From: JBCCCJ01 sp039029315
Lineage (GTDB): Bacteria; Bacteroidota; Bacteroidia; J057
Direction: 5' to 3'
DNA length: 25,051 nucleotides
NCBI GenBank assembly: GCA_039029315.1
Contig: JBCCGK010000142.1
Coordinates: 1 to 25,051, forward strand
Below are positions 1 through 8,334 of this stretch, one piece after another. The first letter of the stretch is position 1; each line of letters begins with the position of its first letter. A program made the translations under genes and the position numbers. The notes beneath the pieces were generated by a model, which was not told the origin of the DNA, did not search any database, and was given only the letters and a program-made list of their open reading frames with translations.

Positions 1-116
1 GATCTTAGCTTGTACGAATCCTATATGAGCGAATAAACATATACCAGTAAGAAAAGGTAAAAACAACTTCATAAACAGAGGATAATTTAGGCTGATCAAA
101 CAAGAACGAAAACTAA

Positions 117-276
117 GAGACTGTTTTGGAATCTGTGCTGAGAATGTTTATGGCGTATTTTTTTCTCAGACAAGGCTCTTTTTTGTTCTCATAGTGGTGC
201 TATGAGAACAAAAAAAGCCGCAGAATGAGGAAAAAAGACGCATACAAAAAAAAGTGACAGATGTTCAAACAGTCTC
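117..276. mobile_element. MITE-like hairpin element, complete copy (family 1)
   Basis: This 160-bp non-coding element has imperfect terminal inverted repeats. Both ends start GAGACTGTTT, then four mismatched positions, then ATCTGT. It is flanked by TAA at 114-116 and 277-279, as expected of a 3-bp target duplication. The interior folds on itself: 174-194 pairs with 200-219 with one bulged base around a TGGTG loop, and the outer arms (about 150-173 and 220-245) pair imperfectly. A second copy starts at 24914. There is no transposase. The 3-bp TAA duplication and GAG-type ends fit a non-autonomous derivative of an IS5-family element of a TNA-target subgroup; that assignment is inference. Confidence 0.85.
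174..219. repeat. Core stem-loop of MITE family 1
   Basis: This is a near-perfect inverted repeat with arms 174-194 and 200-219, one bulged base and the 5-nt loop TGGTG. Each arm carries a T-rich or A-rich tract. The same stem is identical in the second copy at 24971-25016, although the flanking parts of the element have substitutions. It lies downstream of the 343-1767 gene and could slow or end transcription there, but no U-tract directly follows the stem. Confidence 0.8.
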
Positions 277-342
277 TAAGCTGTGCAATGCTGACCTCAT
301 CCATCGAATATCGGCATATGGGCACCTTCTTTCCGCTTATCT

Positions 343-1767
343 CTATTGACTGTCGTGAGAACTTTCATTGACATCCCTTGGCAGTTGGCTTCCTTCTTTG
401 GATTCTGCTTCTTGTTTGATGTGATTGAGCACCCTCAGATGAATCTTATGCAAAATATAATTGGACCAGATATGCCAATAGGCTGCTGGCCAGATCTCGT
501 GCCGATACCAGGTAGTTCCGGAGAGCAGTGTTTGGCCATTGGGAAGTTCTTCTAACAAAAACTGCCCTTGCTCAGAGACAAAATAGTTCTCCAGGTGGGG
601 GAGATGTAAGTGTTCGTAAGGACTGGATTCTACCAGTGGTGGTGGTTGATCCAGCACAGAGAATCGCAACAGCCTGGGCTCATCCCATATGTCAATTGGT
701 TCAACAAAAGTGCCCGTTGTGAAATTGCAATAACGGACGGCCTCCTCGCCATGACCTTCGATCTCTGCATGTGTGGGGTAGGCAATCCCTGTCTGGAAAA
801 ACCAATCTTTTGGTTCTGGGATGGTAGAGAAGGCCACCAATTCATTCCAGATCGCTTGTGGTGCAGCGTCAATGATCACCTCAGTAGTCACGGGGACCAC
901 TTCTGACTGCCGCCCATCTGTGTGTTCTCCAAAGATGAGCAGAGGGATCATCAACCAGGTGAAAGAAAATAAGGTGCCAGCAGTTTTTGTTCCTCTTTCC
1001 TGAATAGAAAACCCAACCAATCCCCCCAACATTCCAATGACAAGACCAAGCGGCGCAGCCATGAGTAAGCATAACACTCCTTCAAGCGCAAGGAACAGCA
1101 AAGCGCCTCCAAAAAGGAGAACAGATATCGCTGACACACTGAGGCACTCCTTTATATATCTGTATTCATGATGGCAATAAATGAGTACTGATCCCATCCC
1201 GAGGAAAAAAGGAATGCCGACAAATAAGCCCCATCCATATTCTCCCATAATATTGACCGAGAAAATCATTAATGGGAGTCCAAATAAGGTCAATACTCCA
1301 ATGGCAACCGCAGCACTCCCAACTTTGCTTTTGGGAAGGAATCTATTGAAGAAATCTGAGAGTTTGGTGTTGCCTTCCGAAATAGCAGATGTGGATGGGA
1401 TCAAAGACAATATCAAAAACAGGATCGCATTGAGGAAAGGAATGAAAAACAGCCCCACCAGAGCAGTGTGTATGCCAGCGTCCCTGAGTCTTCTCACGGA
1501 CAGGATAGTTCCGACCCAAATAAATGGAACAGATGCCAATAATAAGGTCAGATAATATGGCTTGTCTTCTTCCGGGAGGGACAATATGCCCAATCGGTCT
1601 GCTTGAATGAAATAATCTGTGATAAACCATGAGTGTCCATACGATAAACTGATGAGTCGATCCAGATTATATTTAATCAAAAAAAGAATACTGCCCCATA
1701 ATGCATAGGGAGCACGACCTATTCGACCAGAAAGCTGATACAGATCTTTGAGTTTAAGCATAATCAT
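343..1767 (-). CDS. DUF805-like membrane protein with C-terminal SRPBCC domain
   Basis: This is a 474-residue inner-membrane protein. Residues about 5-130 resemble the DUF805 family: SGRIGRAPYALW near the start, VRRLRDAG at 91-98, and several hydrophobic helices. Residues about 150-290 add further membrane segments. From about 295 to 455 a soluble part beginning VPVTTEVIIDAAPQAIWNEL looks like an SRPBCC (START/polyketide-cyclase-like) domain, which usually binds a hydrophobic ligand. The function is unknown; binding of a lipid-like ligand near the membrane is inference. The start is ATGATTATG, so an ATG two codons later is equally possible. The gene is divergent from the sulfite dehydrogenase and separated from it by 116 bp. 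The fusion of these two parts is uncommon as far as I know. Confidence 0.8.
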   Translation of the reverse strand: MIMLKLKDLYQLSGRIGRAPYALWGSILFLIKYNLDRLISLSYGHSWFITDYFIQADRLGILSLPEEDKPYYLTLLLASVPFIWVGTILSVRRLRDAGIHTALVGLFFIPFLNAILFLILSLIPSTSAISEGNTKLSDFFNRFLPKSKVGSAAVAIGVLTLFGLPLMIFSVNIMGEYGWGLFVGIPFFLGMGSVLIYCHHEYRYIKECLSVSAISVLLFGGALLFLALEGVLCLLMAAPLGLVIGMLGGLVGFSIQERGTKTAGTLFSFTWLMIPLLIFGEHTDGRQSEVVPVTTEVIIDAAPQAIWNELVAFSTIPEPKDWFFQTGIAYPTHAEIEGHGEEAVRYCNFTTGTFVEPIDIWDEPRLLRFSVLDQPPPLVESSPYEHLHLPHLENYFVSEQGQFLLEELPNGQTLLSGTTWYRHEIWPAAYWHIWSNYILHKIHLRVLNHIKQEAESKEGSQLPRDVNESSHDSQ

Positions 1768-1847
1768 TTTGTTTGCGAGTGGGAGGAGGCAAGATAGGAA
1801 TATTTCATTAATTTCGGTAATAATTGAAAGTTTTGAAAAATTTTTCT

Positions 1848-1879
1848 TTTGTCCAACTCATAGCTCCTTGCTAGTTTCG
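1848..1879 (+). promoter_or_regulatory. Possible Bacteroidota-type promoter for the sulfite dehydrogenase genes
   Basis: TTTG at 1848-1851, a 20-nt spacer and TAGTTTCG at 1872-1879 match the -33/-7 pattern TTTG...TAnnTTTG with one mismatch. The -7 element ends only 4 nt before the ATG at 1884, so the transcript would be nearly leaderless. That makes the call weak. Confidence 0.3.
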
Positions 1880-1883
1880 TTGC

Positions 1884-3206
1884 ATGGATACATCTTCTAC
1901 TACTCAAAAAGAACGCGGATTACTCGAACTTTATCAGCAAGACCCTATTCTGGCTGACGAACAAGTCTGGGGAAGAAAATTAACCCAGAATAGAAGAGGA
2001 TTTTTGCGAAAAGGGGGGTTGGCGATGATGGGGGCACTATTGGGGGGAGAGATCGTGTTTGCTCATCAGATGCCAGCAGGATTGATACCAGCGGCGCTTT
2101 TAGGAGATGAGCCCTTTCCCATCAAGGGCAAACATCCCGGTTTGACCCTGTTGAATGACAAGCCCTGGAATGCGGAAACCCCCGCACATTTGCTAGATGA
2201 TGTTATTACCCCTGCAGATCGGTTGTTTGTGAGGAACAATGGACATCCACCTGCCGAAACAGATCCGACAAGCTGGACCTTGACAATTGAAGGAGAATCA
2301 GCCTTGTCTACCAAGACCTATTCCATCCAGGACCTCAAACAGAAATTCACCACCCATAGCTATCACCTGACATTGGAATGTGGGGGCAATGGTCGTTCAG
2401 AGTTCAATCCACCTGCCAAAGGCAACCAGTGGTCAACGGGAGCAGTGGGCTGTTGTAAATGGACAGGCGTCCGATTGAAAGATGTCCTGAATGATGTGGG
2501 AATCAAGTCAGATGCTGTGTACATTGGATACTATGGGAAAGATACTCACCTAAGCGGGGACCCGACCAAGGTCGTAATTTCCCGCGGGGTGCCCATGTCC
2601 AAGGCGATGGAAGAAGAAGCACTCATTGCCTGGTCCATGAATGACAAGGATATTCCTCTGATGAATGGACACCCACTTCGATTGGTGTTCGGGGGCTGGC
2701 CTGGCTCAACCTCTGGTAAGTGGCTCTCCAAAATCGTGATCCGTAACAAAGTTCATGACGGTCCCAAAATGGGGGGTACCTCTTATCGGGTTCCTTGCTA
2801 CCCAGTGGCACCCGGAGCCATCATCAAGGAAGAAGATATGTGTATCATTGAATCTATGCCTGTGAAGTCTCTGCTCACCTATCCGAAATCAGGAGGAATG
2901 CTTCCATTGGGAAAACCGCTGACAGTGAGAGGAAAGGCATGGGCAGGAGATTTGTCTGTATCCAGGGTAGACATTTCGATAGATTTTGGGGTAAGCTGGA
3001 TGCCAACGAACCTTCGGCGACCAGCCAACCGCTTGGCTTGGCAGCCATGGGAAGCAAGTGTTCGTTTTCCTCAAAAAGGATATTATGAAGTGTGGGCCAG
3101 GGCGACCGATAGCCAGGGGAGGGCACAGCCTATGATCTTGCCTGGATGGAACCCCAAAGGCTACCTGAACAATGCTTGCCATCGCATTGCGGTCAAGGTA
3201 AGCTGA
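1884..3206 (+). CDS. Sulfite dehydrogenase, molybdopterin subunit (SoxC/SorA family), Tat-exported
   Basis: This 440-residue sulfite-oxidase-family enzyme probably oxidises sulfite to sulfate in the periplasm. A twin-arginine signal (NRRGFLRKG, Arg37-Arg38) precedes a hydrophobic stretch and implies export with the cofactor already bound. The oxidoreductase molybdopterin domain spans about 105-300. LECGGNGRSEF holds Cys166, the expected molybdenum ligand. A C-terminal Mo-co dimerisation domain follows (about 315-440, including VSRVDISIDFGVSWMPT). The gene 33 bp downstream encodes a monohaem cytochrome c, the usual electron acceptor of such dehydrogenases. The long N-terminal stretch before the RR motif resembles SoxC-like proteins. 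The Mo cofactor and family are clear. The substrate is inferred from family and neighbour. Confidence 0.9.
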   Translation: MDTSSTTQKERGLLELYQQDPILADEQVWGRKLTQNRRGFLRKGGLAMMGALLGGEIVFAHQMPAGLIPAALLGDEPFPIKGKHPGLTLLNDKPWNAETPAHLLDDVITPADRLFVRNNGHPPAETDPTSWTLTIEGESALSTKTYSIQDLKQKFTTHSYHLTLECGGNGRSEFNPPAKGNQWSTGAVGCCKWTGVRLKDVLNDVGIKSDAVYIGYYGKDTHLSGDPTKVVISRGVPMSKAMEEEALIAWSMNDKDIPLMNGHPLRLVFGGWPGSTSGKWLSKIVIRNKVHDGPKMGGTSYRVPCYPVAPGAIIKEEDMCIIESMPVKSLLTYPKSGGMLPLGKPLTVRGKAWAGDLSVSRVDISIDFGVSWMPTNLRRPANRLAWQPWEASVRFPQKGYYEVWARATDSQGRAQPMILPGWNPKGYLNNACHRIAVKVS

Positions 3207-3239
3207 TCTTTCGCCAAAAAAATTGTTCATTTTCCTCCA

Positions 3240-3713
3240 ATGCCAGAACCATCACCTGCTTTCCTGCGAAAACTTAGCTTCCTGGTTGCGAGTACCTCTG
3301 TACTGGCAATTGTAGCTATTGTGCTAACAGCAACCCTGATCTATCTGATTCAGCATCCCTCTTCCCCTGCTGAAGAACTCCCACCTGATCAGCTCACAGA
3401 GATGGCTGCACCAAAGGAGGATCGAGTAGAGGACGGGATAGATGTGGCTTCAGGTTTCGTTGCGGAAGGGGAGTATCAGTTGGTCAAGACAGTCTGCACA
3501 GCTTGTCATTCTGGCAAGTTGGTCACACAAAACCGTGCAACCCGTGAAGGCTGGGAAGAAATGATCCGATGGATGCAGGAAACCCAGAAACTGTGGGAGC
3601 TGGGCGAATCAGAAGACAAAATACTGGATTATTTGGCGACCTATTACGCGCCAGAAAATCAAGGAAGACGAGCAAATATTGTTGTTGAAGAATGGTATGT
3701 GATTGAACAATAA
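3240..3713 (+). CDS. Membrane-anchored monohaem cytochrome c, sulfite dehydrogenase electron acceptor
   Basis: This protein has 157 residues. An N-terminal transmembrane anchor (about 12-37) is followed by a Pro/Glu-rich linker and a small c-type cytochrome domain with one haem-binding motif, CTACH (Cys86, Cys89, His90). The pattern after it, QNRATREGWEEMIRWMQ, is typical of cytochrome subunits paired with SorA/SoxC-like molybdoenzymes and offers Met108 or Met112 as the sixth haem ligand. It lies 33 bp after the molybdenum subunit and 6 bp before the next gene, so co-transcription is likely. Electrons probably pass from here to the respiratory chain. Confidence 0.88.
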   Translation: MPEPSPAFLRKLSFLVASTSVLAIVAIVLTATLIYLIQHPSSPAEELPPDQLTEMAAPKEDRVEDGIDVASGFVAEGEYQLVKTVCTACHSGKLVTQNRATREGWEEMIRWMQETQKLWELGESEDKILDYLATYYAPENQGRRANIVVEEWYVIEQ

Positions 3714-3719
3714 ATCGAT

Positions 3720-4745
3720 ATGAAATATTGGGATATTTTTGTGAACGGCTATAGCAATTATGCCAATTATCTCTGGCAAGAGATAACACATCCAGGCTGG
3801 CACAACTATTTCTACTGGTTGATCGCTGTATCTGCTTTTTTTCTCTTACTGGAATGGCTGACACCCTGGCGGGTGAAACAAGCACGATTCAGGAAGGACT
3901 TTTGGTTGGACTTTTTTTATATGTTTTTCAATTTTTTTCTGTTCAGCCTTATCATATACAATGCAGCTTCAGATGTAGTGGTCAATCTGTTTCAGGATGC
4001 GCTAGCCTCCATGGGGATCAACAATTTAGTAGCGCTAGAAGTGCAATCCTGGCCAGTATGGGCCCATTTGGTTGTCGGATTTTTGGTTCGGGATTTTGTC
4101 CAGTGGTGGGTCCATCGTTTGCTCCATCGATCTCCCTTTTTGTGGGAATTTCACAAGGTTCATCATTCTGTCGAGCAAATGGGGTTTGCAGCACATTTGA
4201 GATATCACTGGATGGAGAATGTTGTTTATCGGACCCTGGAATATATTCCTTTGGCCTTGATTGGGATAGGACTCAATGACTTTTTCATTATTCATATTTT
4301 TACCCTTGCGGTCGGGCATTACAACCATTCGAACTTGACGGTGAGTGGGCGATTGTCCGGGACAGTATTTGGAGGGTTGTTGGCAGTTTGGATTGCGAGT
4401 AACACAATGGACACCATGGGATCAGACAATTGGTATCTGTGGTTGGGGATGCTTGGAGGAGGGATGTCGATAGGGGCATTTTTGTTGGGGCCAGTGATGA
4501 AGATCATCTTCAATAGCCCGGAAATGCATATTTGGCATCATGCTCACGATTGGCCGGAAACCTACAAATATGGCGTGAATTTTGGCCTAACCCTGGCCAT
4601 TTGGGATTATTTGTTCGGGACCAACTACCTCCCGCATAGCGGAAGGGACATCAAACTGGGATTTCCTGGCCTGGAAGAATTTCCCAAAGATTTTCTCCAG
4701 CAAAATATTCATGGATTTGGCCGCAAACAAGACCATATAGACTAA
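3720..4745 (+). CDS. Sterol desaturase/fatty acid hydroxylase family membrane di-iron enzyme
   Basis: This is a 341-residue polytopic membrane protein with the histidine clusters of the fatty acid hydroxylase superfamily: HRLLH (132-136), HKVHH (145-149), HYNH (200-203) and HIWHH (270-274) followed by His276. These bind a non-haem di-iron centre that hydroxylates or desaturates lipids with oxygen. The stretch between HYNH and HIWHH is about 65 residues and contains an extra hydrophobic segment, which seems longer than is usual for the family. It starts 6 bp after the cytochrome gene and so belongs to the same transcription unit. The substrate cannot be told from sequence; a membrane lipid is likely. 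Confidence 0.87.
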   Translation: MKYWDIFVNGYSNYANYLWQEITHPGWHNYFYWLIAVSAFFLLLEWLTPWRVKQARFRKDFWLDFFYMFFNFFLFSLIIYNAASDVVVNLFQDALASMGINNLVALEVQSWPVWAHLVVGFLVRDFVQWWVHRLLHRSPFLWEFHKVHHSVEQMGFAAHLRYHWMENVVYRTLEYIPLALIGIGLNDFFIIHIFTLAVGHYNHSNLTVSGRLSGTVFGGLLAVWIASNTMDTMGSDNWYLWLGMLGGGMSIGAFLLGPVMKIIFNSPEMHIWHHAHDWPETYKYGVNFGLTLAIWDYLFGTNYLPHSGRDIKLGFPGLEEFPKDFLQQNIHGFGRKQDHID

Positions 4746-4768
4746 TAGCTAGCAATCATAGATCTCTT

Positions 4769-5179
4769 ATGCAACACTTAACTTACAGAGGAGCAGTACT
4801 CACCTGGGAATGCGATTCGAATGGCCATCTGAATGTCATGTATTACATCAATCGATATGAGTTAGCCGGTCGGAATCTCATGCCTAAAATCGGTCTGGAA
4901 AAGGCCTATATGAAAAGCAATAATTATGGAATCGCAGTGATTGAACAGCACATCAGATATGTAAAAGAGGTGTTTGAAGACGATTTATTGTATATCGAGT
5001 CCACTGTTCAGGATCATACAAGAAAAGTCATAACCCTTTTTCATGAATTGAGGAATGGGTCCAACGAAGAGATTGTCGGTACCTGCGAGGTGAAACTTGT
5101 CCTCCTTGACAAACTCAATCGAAAAGCAGTCTTGCTTCCTGCGCGGGTGCGGAAGTTATTGGATGAGATAAGTGCTTAA
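4769..5179 (+). CDS. Acyl-CoA thioesterase, hotdog fold (4HBT/YbgC-like)
   Basis: This is a 136-residue hotdog-fold protein, the normal length for a single-domain thioesterase. CDSNGHLNVMYYINRYE (about 15-31) matches the family's D-x-x-G-H-x-N-x-x-Y active-site region, with Asp16, His20 and Asn22 as conserved polar residues. It presumably hydrolyses an acyl-CoA or related thioester in the cytoplasm. It follows the fatty-acid-hydroxylase-like gene by 23 bp and may be the last gene of that unit, which would put two lipid enzymes together. It ends convergently with cydB, 21 bp away. Confidence 0.85.
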   Translation: MQHLTYRGAVLTWECDSNGHLNVMYYINRYELAGRNLMPKIGLEKAYMKSNNYGIAVIEQHIRYVKEVFEDDLLYIESTVQDHTRKVITLFHELRNGSNEEIVGTCEVKLVLLDKLNRKAVLLPARVRKLLDEISA

Positions 5180-5200
5180 AATCAAGGTGGTTAGCTCTCT

Positions 5201-6217
5201 TTATTGTTTGAAAACCTTGAACAGATAAAAAAGAGCAGGAAAAATCAACACACTTCCGATGATTAATGCCCATCCGAGGCTCATCAAAGTTGCATCTGGA
5301 GCCGCAGCTTGAGTGAGGCTCAGGTTCGTCCCGTCTTTGAAGATAATCATTGCTGGATGTTGCAGCCAAATCCATCCCAGGAGGACGACTGACACTTCTC
5401 CCACTCCAAGAATCCGGGCGATGGAATATTTGTTGGTAAATAAACAATACTGAGTTGCTCCCCAAAGCAGGCTTCCTACTCCCATAACCAACCACCCCTG
5501 ATAGCCTTCCCAGTAATGGTGGAGAACCCCTGCTGCCAAATTTATATTGGTATCAAAAAAACCAGCTCCTACCAAGCCAATGCCACCCATGCCGAACATC
5601 AAGACATTGATCTGAAACGCCTTTCTACTCAGCTGATGTTTTTCGGATTCCTGCCTGGATTCTATGGTCAGAAATATAGAAGCAAGAAAAGCTGAGACCA
5701 GACAGAAAAACAAGCCTAACCAGATAGAAAACCCATTGAGCCAGGGAGCCAAATAGGCCTCAAAAAAACTATTCGCTTCAAGATCAATTTGCCCCAAGAT
5801 TGTTCCACCAAGAATCATCCCGAGAAAGAGAGGCGTCAAAAAACTGGACCAGGCAAACAATCTGGCGTACCAAATCTGAGATCCATCCTTCACAGCATCA
5901 TAATGCCTGAAAATGAACATCGTGCCTCTCAACACAATGCCGAGCAACATAATCATCAGTGGAATATGCAAATGCGTAGACAGAATGGCATAGGCTTGAG
6001 GGAATCCCACAAAGAGAATAACCACTGCAAGAATCAGCCACATATGATTGGCTTCCCATACAGGTCCCAATGCACGATAGGTGAGTTCTTGTGTTCTGGC
6101 AGAATCTTTCTTGCGGGCAATCAATTCGAGGATTCCAGCGCCAAAATCTGCTCCACCAAAAATGACATAGAAAAGGAGGCTGGCAAGAAGAAAAAATACA
6201 ATAATGCCTAACATCAT
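5201..6217 (-). CDS. cydB: Cytochrome bd oxidase subunit II
   Basis: This 338-residue polytopic membrane protein is the second subunit of quinol-oxidising cytochrome bd. Family signs are FYVIFGGADFGAGI (about 16-29), GPVWEANHMWLI and about eight or more hydrophobic helices; the length is normal. The ATG overlaps the end of cydA by 4 bp, which indicates translational coupling. With CydA it forms a terminal oxidase that reduces oxygen to water with high affinity and releases protons without pumping. No small CydX-like gene is evident after it. Confidence 0.96.
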   Translation of the reverse strand: MMLGIIVFFLLASLLFYVIFGGADFGAGILELIARKKDSARTQELTYRALGPVWEANHMWLILAVVILFVGFPQAYAILSTHLHIPLMIMLLGIVLRGTMFIFRHYDAVKDGSQIWYARLFAWSSFLTPLFLGMILGGTILGQIDLEANSFFEAYLAPWLNGFSIWLGLFFCLVSAFLASIFLTIESRQESEKHQLSRKAFQINVLMFGMGGIGLVGAGFFDTNINLAAGVLHHYWEGYQGWLVMGVGSLLWGATQYCLFTNKYSIARILGVGEVSVVLLGWIWLQHPAMIIFKDGTNLSLTQAAAPDATLMSLGWALIIGSVLIFPALFYLFKVFKQ

Positions 6218-7542
6218 GACTTCGGATTTGCAGGTTCAAAGGATTGATTCACGACCCTGATTTGACGACGCATCAGCCAGATCACCATCAGGGACAACAA
6301 CACATACACAGTGGTCGTGATGCCAAACGACCAGACGAGACCAGGCATAGGCGTAAGTGCCTCAGAAGTTTTCATCACGCCATAGATGATCCAGGGTTGC
6401 CGGCCCACCTCTGTGACCGTCCATCCAGCTTCGACAGCGATGAATCCAAGAGGCGTTGCTGCTGCCAATACCTTCAAGAACCATCCCGGCCATGCAATGT
6501 CTTTTCTTCGCCATCTCCACCAAAGAAAGATCACAGCCAACAGCATAAGGAGCGAGCCAGCACCCACCATGATCTGAAAAGCAAAATGCGTTACAGCCAC
6601 AGGAGGATGTTCTTCCTTCGGAATATCATTGAGTCCAACGACTTCTGCATCAAAGTCTCCAAAAGCCAGGAAACTCAAGGCATTGGGGATGTGGATGCCA
6701 TAGCGAACCACGCCTTCTTCTTCATATGGGATGCCACCAATCAATAAGTCAGCTCCTTTTTCCGTTTCAAAATGCGCTTCCATGGCGGCCAGCTTTGCCG
6801 GTTGTCTGTTGGCAACGTCCTTGGCGGAGATGTCTCCGCTGATCGGCTGGAGCAGGGCAGCAACTGAGCCAAAAATCATGGCAATGGTCATCGCAATCCG
6901 ATGAAATTCACTGTTTGGATGCTTGAGGAGCTGAAACGCATGGACTCCCGCAACAGCAAATCCCGTCGCCACAAAAGCAGCCAATGTCATATGCAATGCC
7001 TGGCTGAACCATGCCGCATTGAACATGGCAGCTATGGGATCGATGTTGTAGACATTCCCTGACAACAAATCTCCTTCAAAGCCAGTTGGACTGTTCATCC
7101 AGCCGTTCGCAGCGACCACCAGAATGCCTGAGAGGACACCAGAGATGCCGACGACGATCCCAGAGCCAAAATGCACCCAGCGATTGATTTTTCCCCATCC
7201 ATACAAAAATATCCCAAGCGCAATGGCTTCGATAAAAAAAGCCGTTCCTTCCAGTGAGAACGGCATACCGAAAATGGGACCAGCATGTTTCATAAATTCG
7301 GGCCAAAGGGTACCTAGCTCAAAGGAAAGCACAGTCCCGGATACAGCCCCGGTAGCAAAAAAAATAGCTACCCCTTTGGCCCATGAGAGAGACAGTTGTT
7401 TGTATATCTCTCGTCCGGTCTTGAGGTAGCGCCAGTGTGCTGCTGCCATCAAAAATGGCATGACCATCCCGATGCAGGCAAAGACAATGTGGAATCCAAG
7501 GGATACTGCCATCTGCATGCGAGCTGCTAACAAGTCAGTCAT
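6214..7542 (-). CDS. cydA: Cytochrome bd oxidase subunit I, short-Q-loop type
   Basis: This is a 442-residue subunit I that carries the haems and oxidises quinol. Conserved residues visible are His18 (haem ligand, SLGFHIVF), Glu98 and Glu105 (FSLEGTAFFIEA), His184 and Met325 (haem b558 ligands), the Q-loop residues QPAKLAAMEAHFE (about 247-259) and the GRQPW motif (380-384). At 442 residues, about 80 shorter than E. coli CydA, it is the short-Q-loop (CioA-like) type. It is transcribed with cydB. A perfect 8-bp inverted repeat lies 27 bp upstream of the start and may be an operator. Confidence 0.97.
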   Translation of the reverse strand: MTDLLAARMQMAVSLGFHIVFACIGMVMPFLMAAAHWRYLKTGREIYKQLSLSWAKGVAIFFATGAVSGTVLSFELGTLWPEFMKHAGPIFGMPFSLEGTAFFIEAIALGIFLYGWGKINRWVHFGSGIVVGISGVLSGILVVAANGWMNSPTGFEGDLLSGNVYNIDPIAAMFNAAWFSQALHMTLAAFVATGFAVAGVHAFQLLKHPNSEFHRIAMTIAMIFGSVAALLQPISGDISAKDVANRQPAKLAAMEAHFETEKGADLLIGGIPYEEEGVVRYGIHIPNALSFLAFGDFDAEVVGLNDIPKEEHPPVAVTHFAFQIMVGAGSLLMLLAVIFLWWRWRRKDIAWPGWFLKVLAAATPLGFIAVEAGWTVTEVGRQPWIIYGVMKTSEALTPMPGLVWSFGITTTVYVLLSLMVIWLMRRQIRVVNQSFEPANPKS

Positions 7543-7568
7543 ACAATATGCGGTTAAATTGGTTCACG

Positions 7569-7596
7569 ACAATCAGTTTTTTTAGTATCTGATTGT
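7569..7596. promoter_or_regulatory. Inverted repeat upstream of cydA, possible operator
   Basis: The arms ACAATCAG (7569-7576) and CTGATTGT (7589-7596) are perfectly complementary with a 12-nt spacer. The repeat lies 27 bp upstream of the cydA ATG (7540-7542, minus strand), a position suited to a repressor or activator site or a leader hairpin. It is not a clear Fnr/Crp box, because the spacer is too long. No good -7 element was seen here. Confidence 0.4.
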
Positions 7597-7712
7597 ACGG
7601 ATTTGGGGGAATTTTGTGGCTCATGCGTAAGGAATTTTTGATGCGAGAAGAGGATTTCAGGCAGAGGGGATACGCCACTTGAATAAAAGGACAAAACCTG
7701 CTTCCATTCTTC

Positions 7713-8252
7713 TTATTTTTGTTTGTTATTCCCAATCAATTTTCCCAAATCCTCCCAGACATATCGCACAATTCTCGCATCTACTCCGTCGGGCTGTCTG
7801 TCCAGAATGGTCTCTTTTTCCTGGCCCCCCATTTTGGAATAAAAGTTTCTGGCAAGGGCATTGTCTTCATACACCCATAGGTAATACAGGGAATTTGGAT
7901 GGCGATGGTGAATCCACTTTGCCCCTGCTAGCAGAAGCTTGGCCCCAATGCCCTGACCACGCCATGATGGAAGGACATGAAGATTGTCCAATAAGGCTCC
8001 CCATTCGGGATGATGTTGATCGAATACACATGAAAATCCACAACACTGAGGTCCGTCCATCGCCAAGACGGCATATTGATTCTTTGCAATTTGCTGAAAC
8101 CTTTTTTCCCAGACCTGATAACGATCAGCTTCCACCTCATGATCCAGATACTGATCAGAAAGAATCCCCCGATAGCTTAGTTGCCAGCTATGCGCGTGTG
8201 TGCGTGCGATGGTCTTCCAGTCTTTGGGGGTGGCAATTTGATAATGAATCAT
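7713..8252 (-). CDS. GNAT family N-acetyltransferase
   Basis: This is a 179-residue protein of the Gcn5-related acetyltransferase superfamily, which moves an acetyl group from acetyl-CoA to an amine. The acetyl-CoA binding motif appears as LHVLPSWRGQGIGAKLL, with RGQGIGA at about 98-104. Before it come the usual N-terminal helices, and after it YYLWVYEDNALARNFYSKMGG, the typical C-terminal motif around a conserved Tyr. I chose the ATG at 8250-8252, since the longer frame begins with TTG and adds residues outside the domain. The substrate is unknown. It lies between cydA and an unknown gene on the same strand. Confidence 0.88.
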   Translation of the reverse strand: MIHYQIATPKDWKTIARTHAHSWQLSYRGILSDQYLDHEVEADRYQVWEKRFQQIAKNQYAVLAMDGPQCCGFSCVFDQHHPEWGALLDNLHVLPSWRGQGIGAKLLLAGAKWIHHRHPNSLYYLWVYEDNALARNFYSKMGGQEKETILDRQPDGVDARIVRYVWEDLGKLIGNNKQK

Positions 8253-8334
8253 GTGGATAAAATGTTTGGCCTGAAAGATAGGGAGAACCTCTGTGTGGAT
8301 CTCAAACAGGAACAATCGGACGAAGGAAGGGGAT

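Noticed and set aside
1..116. Possible gene remnant or RNA at the window start
   Set aside because: The sequence is AT-rich with no coding frame or tRNA-like fold that I can support.
5182..5220. Inverted repeat TCAAGGT/ACCTTGA between the thioesterase gene and cydB
   Set aside because: The arms are only 7 bp with a 25-nt loop and no U-tract, too weak to call a terminator.
8253..8315. Longer acetyltransferase start at a TTG codon
   Set aside because: The added 21 residues do not belong to the GNAT fold and the ATG at 8250-8252 starts exactly at the domain.
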